Origin: Chloroflexota bacterium
GTDB taxonomy: Bacteria; Chloroflexota; Dehalococcoidia; Lucifugimonadales; UBA3495
Assembly: GCA_009840165.1 (NCBI GenBank)
Contig: VXOG01000098.1
Span: 62,001-126,000 of the forward strand
Length of the DNA: 64,000 bases
Direction of reading: 5' to 3'
Shown here: positions 16,315 to 25,057 of the stretch, in pieces
How the letters are laid out: the number at the start of each line of letters is the position of its first letter
Position numbering within the stretch: position 1 is the first letter of the stretch
Notes under the pieces: model-generated
Databases searched by the model: none
Seen by the model: the letters and a program-made list of their open reading frames with translations, nothing else
Told to the model about the DNA's origin: nothing
Made by a program: the position numbers and the translations under genes

Positions 16315-17616
16315 CTATTCCGGTTGAAATACAAGCGCGCCGCCGTCTGATGTGATGATCACCAGCCGTTCTCCGAAGACCGTGTACCGCTCCGCAGTCG
16401 GTAGGGCATTCAGATACCGCTGCTGTTTGGGCGAGACGATAACCCCATCCTCGCACGAATTTTCAGTTACCGAGGCAGCGGCGATGGAGATCGTTTTATC
16501 CGCCCCCACCAATGGCGTACCGTCCGGTCCGACTGCGCGGTACGCGCATGAAGCCCGCCCGAACGAGCCTTCGAAGGATCCTGCATCAAACACGGCGGTT
16601 ATATTCTCGCTGACGCCTACGTCGGTGTTATCCGGCCACCGCATGCCCGAACCGTCTGAACGGCTCTCCAGGAAACTGATCAAGCGCCATTGCCCTTGGA
16701 ATATGTCGCCAACGGATTGGGGCAAGGGCTCGAACGTCAGCGTCTTGCCGCGGCTGGTGCGCACCACCAGCCGTTCGGCCCCATCGGTCTGATGGATGGC
16801 GTATTCATCTGCCCACCCGAAGTCCTCCACATACTGGTGTTCTTGATGGATTGCGTCCTGCGTGCATGGTTCTACCGAGCCGGACATGCCCTTGTAATAA
16901 CTCCGGATGCCTCCCGCAGACGCTGCGTAACCTACAGTGTAATCACGGCAGACGGTGGTTCCGGTGGCGGACCAGGAGTTCAGGAACAATATCGTCGTAT
17001 CTCCTTCACCATATATCCCCGCGTTGTCCACCAACCTCCAACTGGTTCCTACCAGATCCACAGGTTGCCCGGGCAATGGTTGTTCCCTGGCGAATACCAA
17101 CACTACCTGTCCCGAACCGTCGAGAATATGCAGGTGGTCGCCCACGACGCGAGCCTTGGCTTCATCCTTCATGGCGGCCAAGTAACGCTTCGCCTGGCCG
17201 AGGATTGCGGGAGTTGGGCAGCCCGCCGCCGTCATGGCATATACCGGCAATGAGACCGTTCCATATCGTTTGATGATCGGTTGGCCGGACTCATGCCGTC
17301 CGCCGAACGAATTGCAACCGTCAAATCCGCCGAACTGCGGCCCGTCCACCGTGAGCGTCAGATGCGTGTCGGCAATGGGCGATTGGCCATCTATGGACTC
17401 CAGAATCCAGGTCGCCCCGTCAATTGGCAATCCGGTGGCCGTGGGTTCCAGTGCCGCGGTGTCGGAGCCGACCCCGGTCGGAGTGGTCGGAGTTCGCGGA
17501 GGGGCGCCGGTGCAGGCGATACCGGCAATAAGCATGGCCGCTAGTACCGCTATGACCGCCATTGGGGCCGCAGAACCGCGTTTCTTATGTCCCAACGTGG
17601 GGAGGCGCGTCTTCAT
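16315..17616 (-). CDS. Lipoprotein with three META-like domains
   Basis: This 433-residue secreted protein has a basic N-terminus, a hydrophobic stretch (about 18-34) and a lipobox IAGIAC with Cys35. A Thr/Pro-rich linker follows, then three HslJ/META-like units. The units open GATWILESIDGQ, GTSWRLVDNAG and GQWRLISFLES, near residues 68, 188 and 308; the first contains FDGCNSFGG. META domains occur in stress-related surface lipoproteins of poorly known function. It begins 1 bp after the end of the MFS gene, so the two are co-transcribed. Confidence 0.8.
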   Translation of the reverse strand: MKTRLPTLGHKKRGSAAPMAVIAVLAAMLIAGIACTGAPPRTPTTPTGVGSDTAALEPTATGLPIDGATWILESIDGQSPIADTHLTLTVDGPQFGGFDGCNSFGGRHESGQPIIKRYGTVSLPVYAMTAAGCPTPAILGQAKRYLAAMKDEAKARVVGDHLHILDGSGQVVLVFAREQPLPGQPVDLVGTSWRLVDNAGIYGEGDTTILFLNSWSATGTTVCRDYTVGYAASAGGIRSYYKGMSGSVEPCTQDAIHQEHQYVEDFGWADEYAIHQTDGAERLVVRTSRGKTLTFEPLPQSVGDIFQGQWRLISFLESRSDGSGMRWPDNTDVGVSENITAVFDAGSFEGSFGRASCAYRAVGPDGTPLVGADKTISIAAASVTENSCEDGVIVSPKQQRYLNALPTAERYTVFGERLVIITSDGGALVFQPE

Positions 17617-17617
17617 A

Positions 17618-18862
17618 TCACTCCATCCGCCGGATCCGCGGCAGACCGATCACGGTGGCTATGTTGATGCCAGCCAGCACCGCGCCGTTGATCAGCAGTG
17701 CCCCTGGCGCGCCTACTGCTCCGGCCAGCGCGCCGACCCCAACGTGGCCCACCGGCGCGAACCCGACGCTCAGCACCCACGTGCCCATGGCCCGGCCCCG
17801 CTCCTCGTCAGGCACCAGGTCCTGCATCAGCGCCTTGTACAGCGTATCCACCGCCATGGCGCAGGCGTTCACGAACAGCAGTACCACCAGGAACGTGTAG
17901 ATGTTCGTCGTCAGTGAAAACGCCATCAGGCCCACGCCGAACCCGATGGCCGTGGCGAACGTCAAAATCCCCTTGCGTCGCGTGGCGCCCAATCCGGCCA
18001 GCAGCCACAATCCCAGTAGTCCGCCGGCCTGCCGGCCGGCCGTCATCACGCCCAACCCGGTGGGGCCTACGTGCAACACCTCCTTGGCGAATACCGGCAG
18101 CAGCGTCATGTGAGTGAAACCCAGCACCTCGGTCGTCGCCGTCAACGCCATCAGCACTATCATCAGCCGGTGCTCTCGCATCAGCCGGGCGTAACCGACC
18201 AGGTTCTGTAGCACAGACTCAGCCGACGTGCACAGCGACCGCCCCGGGTTGGCGATTGCCAGGGTCGCGGCGGCGGACAGCAGGTAAGCCCCGGCCGAGG
18301 CCAGGAACTGCCAGCCCGGGCCCACGAACTCGATAACCGCGCCGGAAACCAGCGACCCCACGATGCCGCCGCCCTGCATCGCCATCGCGCCCAGCGCCAG
18401 CCCGTTCAGCGCGTGTCCCGACCCCACGATGTCGTAGGTGAAGGTCTGCCGCACCGTGATGGTAAAAGCCATCGCGCTGCCCAGTGCCAGCACCAGCGCG
18501 ATAATCGTCCAGACGGTGGCAACTCCCCAGAGCAGCAGCAAGGCCATCACTAACGCCGCCGCCGACGCGCCCAGCGTCCCGATCCGCAGCAGCGTCCTGC
18601 GGTCCCATCGGTCGGCGATGGCCCCCGACAGCATCCCCAGCACGAAGAAGGGCACCATCCGCGCTGCCGCGCCGACGCCCACCATGAACTCCGATCCGGT
18701 CAGCTCAAAGATCAGCCACCCGACTGACACCTGCTCCATCCCCGTGGCCAGGGAGTAAAAGAGCGTGGATAGCCAGAGCAGGCGGAAGTCCTTGAAGCGC
18801 AGCGAGGCCGCCCAATTCCCGATAACCGTCACGATTGGCGGATGATACACCCGCTCCCCCAT
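17618..18862 (-). CDS. MFS transporter (MFS_3, EntS-like)
   Basis: This 414-residue protein has about 12 hydrophobic segments. The N-terminal phrase FKDFRLLWLSTLFYSLATGM and the loop motif GAIADRWDRRTLL are typical of the enterobactin-exporter-like MFS group. The central loop (about 195-215) is charged. These proteins export diverse small molecules by proton antiport; the substrate here is unknown. It leads a two-gene unit with the META lipoprotein. The start ATG 18862 is uncertain; homology would begin about residue 12. Confidence 0.86.
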   Translation of the reverse strand: MGERVYHPPIVTVIGNWAASLRFKDFRLLWLSTLFYSLATGMEQVSVGWLIFELTGSEFMVGVGAAARMVPFFVLGMLSGAIADRWDRRTLLRIGTLGASAAALVMALLLLWGVATVWTIIALVLALGSAMAFTITVRQTFTYDIVGSGHALNGLALGAMAMQGGGIVGSLVSGAVIEFVGPGWQFLASAGAYLLSAAATLAIANPGRSLCTSAESVLQNLVGYARLMREHRLMIVLMALTATTEVLGFTHMTLLPVFAKEVLHVGPTGLGVMTAGRQAGGLLGLWLLAGLGATRRKGILTFATAIGFGVGLMAFSLTTNIYTFLVVLLFVNACAMAVDTLYKALMQDLVPDEERGRAMGTWVLSVGFAPVGHVGVGALAGAVGAPGALLINGAVLAGINIATVIGLPRIRRME

Positions 18863-18931
18863 TTCGCGCCGCGCAGAGAACGCCGGGTTTCAGTGGTATC
18901 ATTGCGCCACCTTAATCCGCCCTCACACCAC

Positions 18932-18970
18932 CCGTCATTGCGAACGAAGTGTGGCAATCTCATCGCAATG
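18932..18970. repeat. Degenerate copy of the TGTCATTGCGAG element
   Basis: The stretch CCGTCATTGCGAACGAAGTG and GGCAATCTCATCGCAATGG retains the two outer arms in a shortened form. It lies just before the amidohydrolase ribosome-binding site. Confidence 0.6.
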
Positions 18971-18992
18971 GCAAACCAAGGGAGGAATCGAA

Positions 18993-20009
18993 ATGCCCTT
19001 CGGAAACAACGACTGGCTGGCCCTGACCCAGGAAGACCCCATCGAACCTGAAATCCCTCTGTGCGATCCGCACCATCACTTCTGGGATGAACGGATGGGG
19101 AGCGTCCCCTACCAGCGCTATCTGCTGCATGAACTCATGGCCGACCTGGACTCCGGACATAACGTCCGCTCCACTGTGTTCGTCGAGGCCCGCTCCATGT
19201 ACCGCGCCGACGGGCCGGAGGAACTGAAGCCCGTGGGTGAAGTGGAGTTCGTGCAGGGCCTCGCCGCTGCCAGCGCCAGCGGAACCTATGGAGATGCTCG
19301 CGCCGCCGCCTCCATCGTCGGCCATGCTGACCTCAAGCTGGGCGACAACGTGGCGCCCGTGCTGGAGGCGTTGCAGGCGGCCAGCCCCAACCGCTTCAAG
19401 GGCATCCGCCACAACATCACCTGGAGCCCTGATCCATCGATTGAGAATAGAGAAACGGAAGGCATACTCGCCAACGAGACCTTCCGCGCCGGCGCCCGCG
19501 TTCTCGCTCGCATGGGCCTGTCGCTGGACATCATGCAGTCCTTCCCGCAGTTGGCGGAGATCGCCGAGTTCGCCCGCGCCGTACCCGAGGTATCCATCAT
19601 CCTCAATCACGTCGGCGGCGTCTCGCGCACCGGTATCTACGCCGGCAAGGACGACGAGGTAATTCCGGCGTGGCGTGAGGGCATCGCCGCCGTCGCCGCC
19701 TGTCCTAACGTCGTCTGCAAGCTGGGCGGCCTGGGGATGCCACGGTGGGGGTTCGGCTGGTGCGAACGCGACGTCCCCATTGGCTCGGAGGAACTGGCCG
19801 ATGCCATGGCCCCGTGGCTGAACTACTGCATCGAGCAGTTCGGCCCCGACCGCTGCATGTTCGAGAGCAACTTCCCGCCTGACAAGGTGTCGTTCTCCTA
19901 CAACGTCATGTACAACGCCTTCAAGCGCCTCTCCGGCGGCTACAGTCCTTCGGAACGGGCCAACCTGCTCCACGACACCGCCGTCCGCGCCTACCGCATC
20001 CAGACCTGA
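18993..20009 (+). CDS. TIM-barrel amidohydrolase (COG3618 type)
   Basis: This 338-residue protein begins after GGAGGAATCGAA. The metal-site motif CDPHHHFWD is near residue 25, and the C-terminal half has HVGGVSR and FGPDRCMFESNFPPDK. This resembles the lactonase-like amidohydrolase family that includes L-fuconolactonase and 2-pyrone-4,6-dicarboxylate lactonase. A divalent-metal hydrolysis of a cyclic ester or amide is expected; the substrate is unknown. It stands alone between repeat elements. Confidence 0.86.
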   Translation: MPFGNNDWLALTQEDPIEPEIPLCDPHHHFWDERMGSVPYQRYLLHELMADLDSGHNVRSTVFVEARSMYRADGPEELKPVGEVEFVQGLAAASASGTYGDARAAASIVGHADLKLGDNVAPVLEALQAASPNRFKGIRHNITWSPDPSIENRETEGILANETFRAGARVLARMGLSLDIMQSFPQLAEIAEFARAVPEVSIILNHVGGVSRTGIYAGKDDEVIPAWREGIAAVAACPNVVCKLGGLGMPRWGFGWCERDVPIGSEELADAMAPWLNYCIEQFGPDRCMFESNFPPDKVSFSYNVMYNAFKRLSGGYSPSERANLLHDTAVRAYRIQT

Positions 20010-20020
20010 CCGTCCGCTTC

Positions 20021-20147
20021 TGTCATTGCGAGTCCGCTCTGGCGGACGCGGCAATCTCGGCAGGGTCAAGTCGGCTTGCCGTGTGGTGTCCCAGAGTTGC
20101 CGACCTCGCTACTCCTACGAGATTGCCGCGCTGCGCTCGCAATGACA
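20021..20147. repeat. MITE-like palindromic element, second copy
   Basis: This 127-bp element is bounded by TGTCATTGCGAG (20021-20032) and CTCGCAATGACA (20136-20147), the same 12-bp ends as at 3954-4046. The interior is longer and different, with GGCAATCTCG and CGAGATTGCC arms retained in part. Confidence 0.85.
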
Positions 20148-20196
20148 TTCCTTACCAACTGGGCAAGCATCGGCTCGGTGGTAGAATGGGCCTGCT

Positions 20197-20553
20197 ATGA
20201 CTACACAAAAGTACCGAGAATCAAGCCGTCACCTTATGACCCAAGCGAGAGCCGAACTCGCCGCCGGCGATGTGCGGCAGGCCTCGGAGAAAGGCTGGGG
20301 GGCCGCGGCCCTCATGCTGAAGGCCGTCGCCGAAGAGCGGGGGTGGGAACATGGCCGGCACCGCCACCACTTGCGCACGGCTGGACGCCTCCGCGCGGAG
20401 CTGGGCGACAGGACCATCATGGACGATTTCGGTAGGGCCAACCTGCTCCACGAAAATTTCTACGAGGACGAATTCACCTTCGATTACATCGCCGAAAGCC
20501 TGGACCGCGTGGAAGCGCTCCTGAACAAGCTGGAGCCGCTGCTGCCACAGTGA
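20197..20553 (+). CDS. PaREP1-like (HEPN-type) small protein, copy 1
   Basis: This 118-residue helical protein has the PaREP1 family signature around residues 15-45 (AELAAGDVRQASEKGWGAAA, then LMLKAVAEERGW). The second half carries ENFYEDEFTFDYI. PaREP1 proteins resemble HEPN domains, and function is unknown. A paralogue on the other strand at 25899-26249 shares the ASEKGWGAAA block, an adjacent R-x-GW and the NFYED motif. It stands alone between repeats. A TAGAAT sequence lies 10 bp before the ATG, so the leader may be very short. Confidence 0.72.
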   Translation: MTTQKYRESSRHLMTQARAELAAGDVRQASEKGWGAAALMLKAVAEERGWEHGRHRHHLRTAGRLRAELGDRTIMDDFGRANLLHENFYEDEFTFDYIAESLDRVEALLNKLEPLLPQ

Positions 20554-20575
20554 GTGACACAGCGATGGTTTCAAA

Positions 20576-20612
20576 CTCCCTCTCCCCTGGTGGGAGAGGG
20601 CTGGGGTGAGGG
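20576..20612. repeat. Palindromic repeat, CCCTCTCCC...GGGAGAGGG family
   Basis: The stretch CTCCCTCTCCCCTGGTGGGA with GAGGGCTGGGGTGAGGG matches the copies at 14068-14103 and 50188-50225. It lies between the PaREP1-like gene and the GMC gene. Confidence 0.8.
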
Positions 20613-20623
20613 GTAACATTCCC

Positions 20624-22165
20624 ATGCAATACGACGTCATCATCATCGGCGCCGGCTCCGCCGGCTGCGTCCTAGCCAACCGCCTGTCCGAAGACCCCGA
20701 CCGTTTCGTCCTGCTCCTGGAGGCCGGTCCTGACTACACCTTCGACCAACTCCCTGCTGAGCTCAAGCACGACATGAACCAAGCCGCCTCCGAGCAGGGT
20801 GCAGATCACAACTGGTCCTTTGTCGGCCAATCCACGCCGCAGAATCCCCGGCCCCTGCACGTGGCGCGGGGCAAGGTGACGGGCGGCAGCAGCGCCATCA
20901 ACCACCAGATCGTGCTGCGCGGAACACCCGAGGACTTCGACGGCTGGGCCGCCGCCGGCAACGACGAGTGGAGCTACCAAAAGACGCTGCCTTACTTCCG
21001 CCGCCTGGAAGCCGATGCGGATATCCATGACGACTTCCACGGAACCGACGGCCCCATCCCCGTGTGGCGACACGCCCGCGAGGCTTGGCTGCCGCTGCAC
21101 GCCGCCTTCTACCGGGCCTGCCGCGACGCCGGGTTCCCCGACGACCCTGACATGAACCATCCCGATTCCACCGGCGTGGGCCAGGTGCCCCTCAACAACC
21201 CCGGCGGTGTCCGCATGAGCACCGCCATCACCTACCTGGACGCTTGCCGCCACCGCCTCAACCTCACCATCCGCGCCAACGTCACCGTCCAGCGGATCCG
21301 CTTCGACGATGGTTCGACCGGCTCACCGCGAGCGGCGGGTGTGGAGGTCGAAAGCGGAGGCGAGTCCTTCGTGCTGGAAGGCGATGAGATAATTCTCAGC
21401 GCCGGCGCAATCGCCTCGCCGCAACTGCTGATGCTGTCCGGCGTCGGGCCGGCCGACCAGCTGCGATCCGTCGGAATCGAGCCGATTCACGACCTGCCCG
21501 GCGTTGGACGCAGCATGAAGAACCACCCGTCGGTGTCCATCGTGTACCGCTCTCAGCCCGACCACCATCTCCCGCCCGACGCGCCCCGCAACCAGGTCGG
21601 CCTCCGTTTCACCGCCGCCGGATACAACGAGCGCAACGACATCCAGGTGCAGCCCACCACGTCCTACCCCGAGAGCCGCACCGCCCCCGACATCCGCGTC
21701 GGCTGCCGGCTGGAGTACCCCTACAGCGAGGGCTTGCTGACCCTCACCTCAGCAGACGTGGATGTTCAGCCCCACCTGGATTTCCGGTTCCTCACCGACC
21801 CGCGCGACACCGAGCGGTTCAGGGACGCCGTTCGCCGCACCTGCGCCATTTTCGAGCATCCCGCCTTCGCCGACCTGCTGGCCGAGCGCGTGTCTCCCAC
21901 CGACGCCGACCTGGCCGACGACGAATCGCTAGACGCCTGGCTACAGCAAAACGCCGGCATCGCCGGCCACACCTCCGTCACCTGCAAGATGGGGCCGTCG
22001 TCAGACCCGCTGGCCGTGGTGGATCAATACTGCAATGTCCACGGCCTGCGGAACCTGCGCGTAATTGACGCCGCCGTAATGCCCGACATCGTCCGCGCTA
22101 ATACCAACGCCACCATCATCATGATGGCCGAACGCGCCGCCGACTTCATCTGCGAGGACAAATAG
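20624..22165 (+). CDS. GMC family FAD-dependent oxidoreductase
   Basis: This 513-residue protein has the N-terminal FAD motif IIGAGSAGCVLANRLSE (about 6-22). GGSSAINHQIVLRG is near 88. The C-terminal GMC block contains catalytic-type His in AGHTSVTCKMG and the phrase HGLRNLRVIDAAVMP. The family oxidises alcohols (choline, glucose, polyethylene glycol and others). ATG 20624 starts at the FAD strand. The Asn of the second catalytic position appears in NTNATI. The substrate is not identifiable. Confidence 0.93.
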   Translation: MQYDVIIIGAGSAGCVLANRLSEDPDRFVLLLEAGPDYTFDQLPAELKHDMNQAASEQGADHNWSFVGQSTPQNPRPLHVARGKVTGGSSAINHQIVLRGTPEDFDGWAAAGNDEWSYQKTLPYFRRLEADADIHDDFHGTDGPIPVWRHAREAWLPLHAAFYRACRDAGFPDDPDMNHPDSTGVGQVPLNNPGGVRMSTAITYLDACRHRLNLTIRANVTVQRIRFDDGSTGSPRAAGVEVESGGESFVLEGDEIILSAGAIASPQLLMLSGVGPADQLRSVGIEPIHDLPGVGRSMKNHPSVSIVYRSQPDHHLPPDAPRNQVGLRFTAAGYNERNDIQVQPTTSYPESRTAPDIRVGCRLEYPYSEGLLTLTSADVDVQPHLDFRFLTDPRDTERFRDAVRRTCAIFEHPAFADLLAERVSPTDADLADDESLDAWLQQNAGIAGHTSVTCKMGPSSDPLAVVDQYCNVHGLRNLRVIDAAVMPDIVRANTNATIIMMAERAADFICEDK

Positions 22166-22201
22166 CCCGGGCAAGCCGGCGTTCCAGAATGCTCCCCCCC
22201 G

Positions 22202-22229
22202 CTGGATTCCGACTTTCGCCGGAATGACG
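22202..22229. repeat. Palindromic repeat, GTCATTCC...GGAATCCAG family
   Basis: CTGGATTCCGACTTTCGCCG with GAATGACG is an inverted copy of the family at 7435-7463, just after the GMC gene and before a convergent gene. Confidence 0.8.
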
Positions 22230-22255
22230 AATAAAAATCAAAATGTCAACACTGC

Positions 22256-22747
22256 CTAGGCCCGCGGCCCCATCACTTCGCTCAGCATCAGGAAGTTCTC
22301 CCGTAGTTGCGGCGCAAGCGTAGTCCCGCCGGTGGACAGCATTAGCAACAGTCGCAACTGCGCTGCCAGATCTGTTGCCAATTTGCGCTTCGCCTCCGCC
22401 ACGGTGTCCGCTTCAACGGGCACCCGCAGGCCGTTCAGAGGCAACGCAGCTTTTGATTCGGCGGCCCAATACGTGTCCAGGCTGTCGATGATTACCAGGG
22501 GAATGTCTTTCTTCAATACGAAGTGGGCTTCCGGCGGGCTGTCGGCGGGCGTCAGCACATCCGCGAATACCCTGGTAACATCGCTGTGGCTGATGTGAAA
22601 CGTCGCCGCATTGGGCTGGCTGGTGGACGTGGTGTGCCAGTCCCATCCCTCCGGCTGCGCGTAGTTGGCGTTGGGGACCACGTTCACCGGCAGCGATATA
22701 TCCTGCGCCAATACGCGGTCGTCGCCGGGTTGGTCGGGGGTGGTCAT
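22256..22747 (-). CDS. Hypothetical protein, partner of a DUF3467 protein
   Basis: I do not recognise this 163-residue protein. It has a polar N-terminus (1-45), a central part with SDVTRVFADVLTPADSPPEA and an Ile/Val-rich strand (KKDIPLVIIDSLD). The C-terminal half is helical (AEAKRKLATDLAAQLRLLLM). The start at 22747 is preceded by AAGGA. It is downstream of a DUF3467-like gene on the same strand, separated by a palindrome (22770-22798). The two proteins are similar in size and probably work together. Confidence 0.6.
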   Translation of the reverse strand: MTTPDQPGDDRVLAQDISLPVNVVPNANYAQPEGWDWHTTSTSQPNAATFHISHSDVTRVFADVLTPADSPPEAHFVLKKDIPLVIIDSLDTYWAAESKAALPLNGLRVPVEADTVAEAKRKLATDLAAQLRLLLMLSTGGTTLAPQLRENFLMLSEVMGPRA

Positions 22748-22769
22748 ATCTGTTCGATCCTTGGGTACT

Positions 22770-22798
22770 CTGGATTCCGGCTTTTGCCGGAATGACGG
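22770..22798. repeat. Palindromic repeat, GTCATTCC...GGAATCCAG family
   Basis: CTGGATTCCGGCTTTTGCCG with GAATGACGG lies between the two hypothetical genes, inside what looks like one transcription unit. Confidence 0.8.
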
Positions 22799-22806
22799 TT
22801 CAGGGG

Positions 22807-23229
22807 TTAGTGGCCTTGACCGTTAACGTTGCTCGTCCCATCGGGGTTAAGCTCCCAGGCCGCGAAGACTTGGTCCGGCAGCGAGATGGGGCCGACCGCC
22901 TCTTCGTACTCCCGAACGTGCTTGGTCGCCAGCACTGCGATCGCCTTCATCATCTGTGGACTCACCTTGATGCGCGCGCGCAGTATCGGTTCCCGCTCTT
23001 CCAGCTGCTCGCCGAAGAACAGCACGGCCGAGTACAGGCTGCTGAAAACATGGAACGAGTCGCTGTAGAACGTGATCGCGTCCAGCGAGGTTGCCCCTTC
23101 TGCCTGGGCCGGCGCAGCAGCGGTAGCGGTGTTGACGTTCAGGGACGCAACATCGCCCGGGTTGATGTAGCTCTCTTCCTGCGGCGGCTTGTCTTCCGGC
23201 GGCACGTAGGGGCGTTGGATGATGGGCAT
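22807..23229 (-). CDS. DUF3467-like protein
   Basis: This 140-residue protein starts at 23229 after GGAGG. A Pro-rich N-terminus (to about residue 55) precedes a block with FYSDSFHVFSSLYSAVLFFG, SPQMMKAIAVLATKHVREYE and EAVGPI. This follows the DUF3467 pattern: a beta-strand ending in FG, a SPQxxK motif, then a helix ending in YE..GPI. The function of this family is unknown. A TATAAT sequence (23292-23297 on the minus strand) lies 60 bp upstream, without a good -35 box. Confidence 0.65.
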   Translation of the reverse strand: MPIIQRPYVPPEDKPPQEESYINPGDVASLNVNTATAAAPAQAEGATSLDAITFYSDSFHVFSSLYSAVLFFGEQLEEREPILRARIKVSPQMMKAIAVLATKHVREYEEAVGPISLPDQVFAAWELNPDGTSNVNGQGH

Positions 23230-23355
23230 AAATCCTCCGGCCCGGCCAGCGGCCTCAGCAGGCGCGACGGGGCGATGCGGCAATTGGCCGCATTATAGCG
23301 GGTTTATCCAACCCGTGCCGAGGAAGTGAGCGACTCGGTAGCATATCTGTTGTGG

Positions 23356-24153
23356 TCACGCGAGTGTTGCCAAAATGCGGCAATGATCGCTGGGTCCCCA
23401 TTCGTCCACGCTGTTCATAGCCTGAACCGTAATGTCGTCGTGCATACCCTTGGAGGCAAATACGTGATCCAACTGCGAGCGGGCAGTAGCAGGTTCTTGG
23501 CTCCTAGTGTAATACGTGGGCACTCTCTCGTTGTCACTCGTCTTTGGGCCAATGTACTCCATCCCCAATGCTTCCATGCGAGTCAGGACGCTCTGACTGC
23601 GACCTTCTGGGACGATACGGCCCAAGAAATTCATGTTCAAGTCGCCGGCGGCCAGTATCCGGTGCGTCGTATCCGGCTTGGGACTAATGAACACTGAGAA
23701 GTCGGAAATGATGCGATGTACTGACGCGTCCGCATGGATCCAGTCGGAGTCCCCTACGGTGGGATGGGGCGACCGAAACCGACCATACATCGACGCCGCA
23801 ATGAAAGGCTCCTGATTATCCGACGGAATTACCTTGGCTACGGCAACCGTACCGTAACCGCTGGTGGGAAACTGGGCAGCAGTAGGCCAATGCGCCGGTC
23901 CCCGGTAGGTAAACCACTCGATCTGTATCCGATCCGACAGACGCACCACCAAGGGCCATCTGTCATAAGTGGCTTTGCCCCACGGCGACCACGGCTCGTG
24001 AGGAGATACTTCAACACCATTCCCATATTCGGCCAACCACTTCCATCCTCCGGGATGAACCTCTTGCAGTAAAGCCAGGTCCGCTCCCATTTTCACCAGT
24101 TGTTCCAAAGCCTGCTGCTTCCGGTTAATGTTCCAAACGACCACTTCGGTCAT
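23356..24153 (-). CDS. Endonuclease/exonuclease/phosphatase family protein
   Basis: This 265-residue protein has the EEP fold motifs WNINRKQQALEQL and LLQEV with the metal-binding Glu, AAGDLNMNF, LDHVFAS and the C-terminal SDHCRI. The family includes DNA repair nucleases and phosphatases. I chose ATG 24153 since upstream frame extension would run into the rhodanese gene and lacks similarity. AAGGGG lies upstream. No signal peptide is seen. The target is unknown. Confidence 0.82.
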   Translation of the reverse strand: MTEVVVWNINRKQQALEQLVKMGADLALLQEVHPGGWKWLAEYGNGVEVSPHEPWSPWGKATYDRWPLVVRLSDRIQIEWFTYRGPAHWPTAAQFPTSGYGTVAVAKVIPSDNQEPFIAASMYGRFRSPHPTVGDSDWIHADASVHRIISDFSVFISPKPDTTHRILAAGDLNMNFLGRIVPEGRSQSVLTRMEALGMEYIGPKTSDNERVPTYYTRSQEPATARSQLDHVFASKGMHDDITVQAMNSVDEWGPSDHCRILATLA

Positions 24154-24283
24154 GTACTTTTGCCCCTTCTGCCTTTTCGGAAATAGTAGTCCCCACAAAT
24201 TGTATTGGGAAATTGCACACTGGTCCAAGTGAGACACCGCCCGCGATCCAGTTACGCAGACCAGCCGAATCGCGGCCGGGCGA

Positions 24284-25057
24284 TCAAATCTCAACGGGTT
24301 GGTCGCTGTCCATCCACTCGGCGTAGGAGCCATCGTACAAACGAACGTCATAGCCGTTTTGGCGCAGCGCCAGCCACGCTACCGACGCTCGAACACCGCT
24401 GCGGCAGTAGGCGATCACTGAGTCGTTGTTGGCGACGCCGACGATGCCCAGCCGCTCGCGCAGCTCAAACTCGTCAATGAGCAGGTTGCCGTCCGTTCCG
24501 GCGGTTTCAACGTGGGGCAGGTTGATAGCGCCGGGGATGTGTCCGGGGCGATGATCCATCTCCACCTGTCCGTCGAATTCTTCTGCTGTCCGTGTATCCA
24601 GCAGCATGGCCTCGCCGGGGTTCGCCACATCGTCCAGCGTGGCGCGCACCGAGGGATTGAGGCGGACGGTGAAGGGCTTCCCCTCGGTGGGAACCGGCCG
24701 GTACAGCACCTCGCGACCCTGTTCCTGCCAGGACTCATACCGCAGGTCCATGATGTGAACGTCGTCGCGGCCCAGGTACTCCAGCACCCACGCGGCCATG
24801 GCGGCGTTGCGCCCGTCCTGGTGGTCGTAGAGCACCGGAGTAACGTCGTTGCCCAGCCCGACGTCTCCGAAAGCAGCGCCGAGTTGGTCCGGGTCTGCCA
24901 ACTTCCCATCCGGCCCCTGCAACTTCTTGAACGGCACGCTGACGGCCCCGCGCAAATGACCCATCAGGTAGCGCATCGCTGACCGGGGATCGATGATCAG
25001 GTATTCCGGCTGGCCGATGCGCTCAGCAACCCAATCGGCGGAAACGAATGTCGCCAT
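24284..25057 (-). CDS. Thiosulfate/3-mercaptopyruvate sulfurtransferase (two rhodanese domains)
   Basis: This 257-residue protein has an inactive N-terminal rhodanese domain (about 1-120) and a catalytic second domain with Cys in AYCRSGVRAS near residue 225. The loop CRSGVR is close to the CRKGVT type of thiosulfate sulfurtransferases, favouring thiosulfate over mercaptopyruvate. Conserved GHIPGAINLP is present. It adjoins the osmC-like gene with a one-base overlap at 25057, suggesting a sulfur and peroxide stress role. Confidence 0.9.
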   Translation of the reverse strand: MATFVSADWVAERIGQPEYLIIDPRSAMRYLMGHLRGAVSVPFKKLQGPDGKLADPDQLGAAFGDVGLGNDVTPVLYDHQDGRNAAMAAWVLEYLGRDDVHIMDLRYESWQEQGREVLYRPVPTEGKPFTVRLNPSVRATLDDVANPGEAMLLDTRTAEEFDGQVEMDHRPGHIPGAINLPHVETAGTDGNLLIDEFELRERLGIVGVANNDSVIAYCRSGVRASVAWLALRQNGYDVRLYDGSYAEWMDSDQPVEI

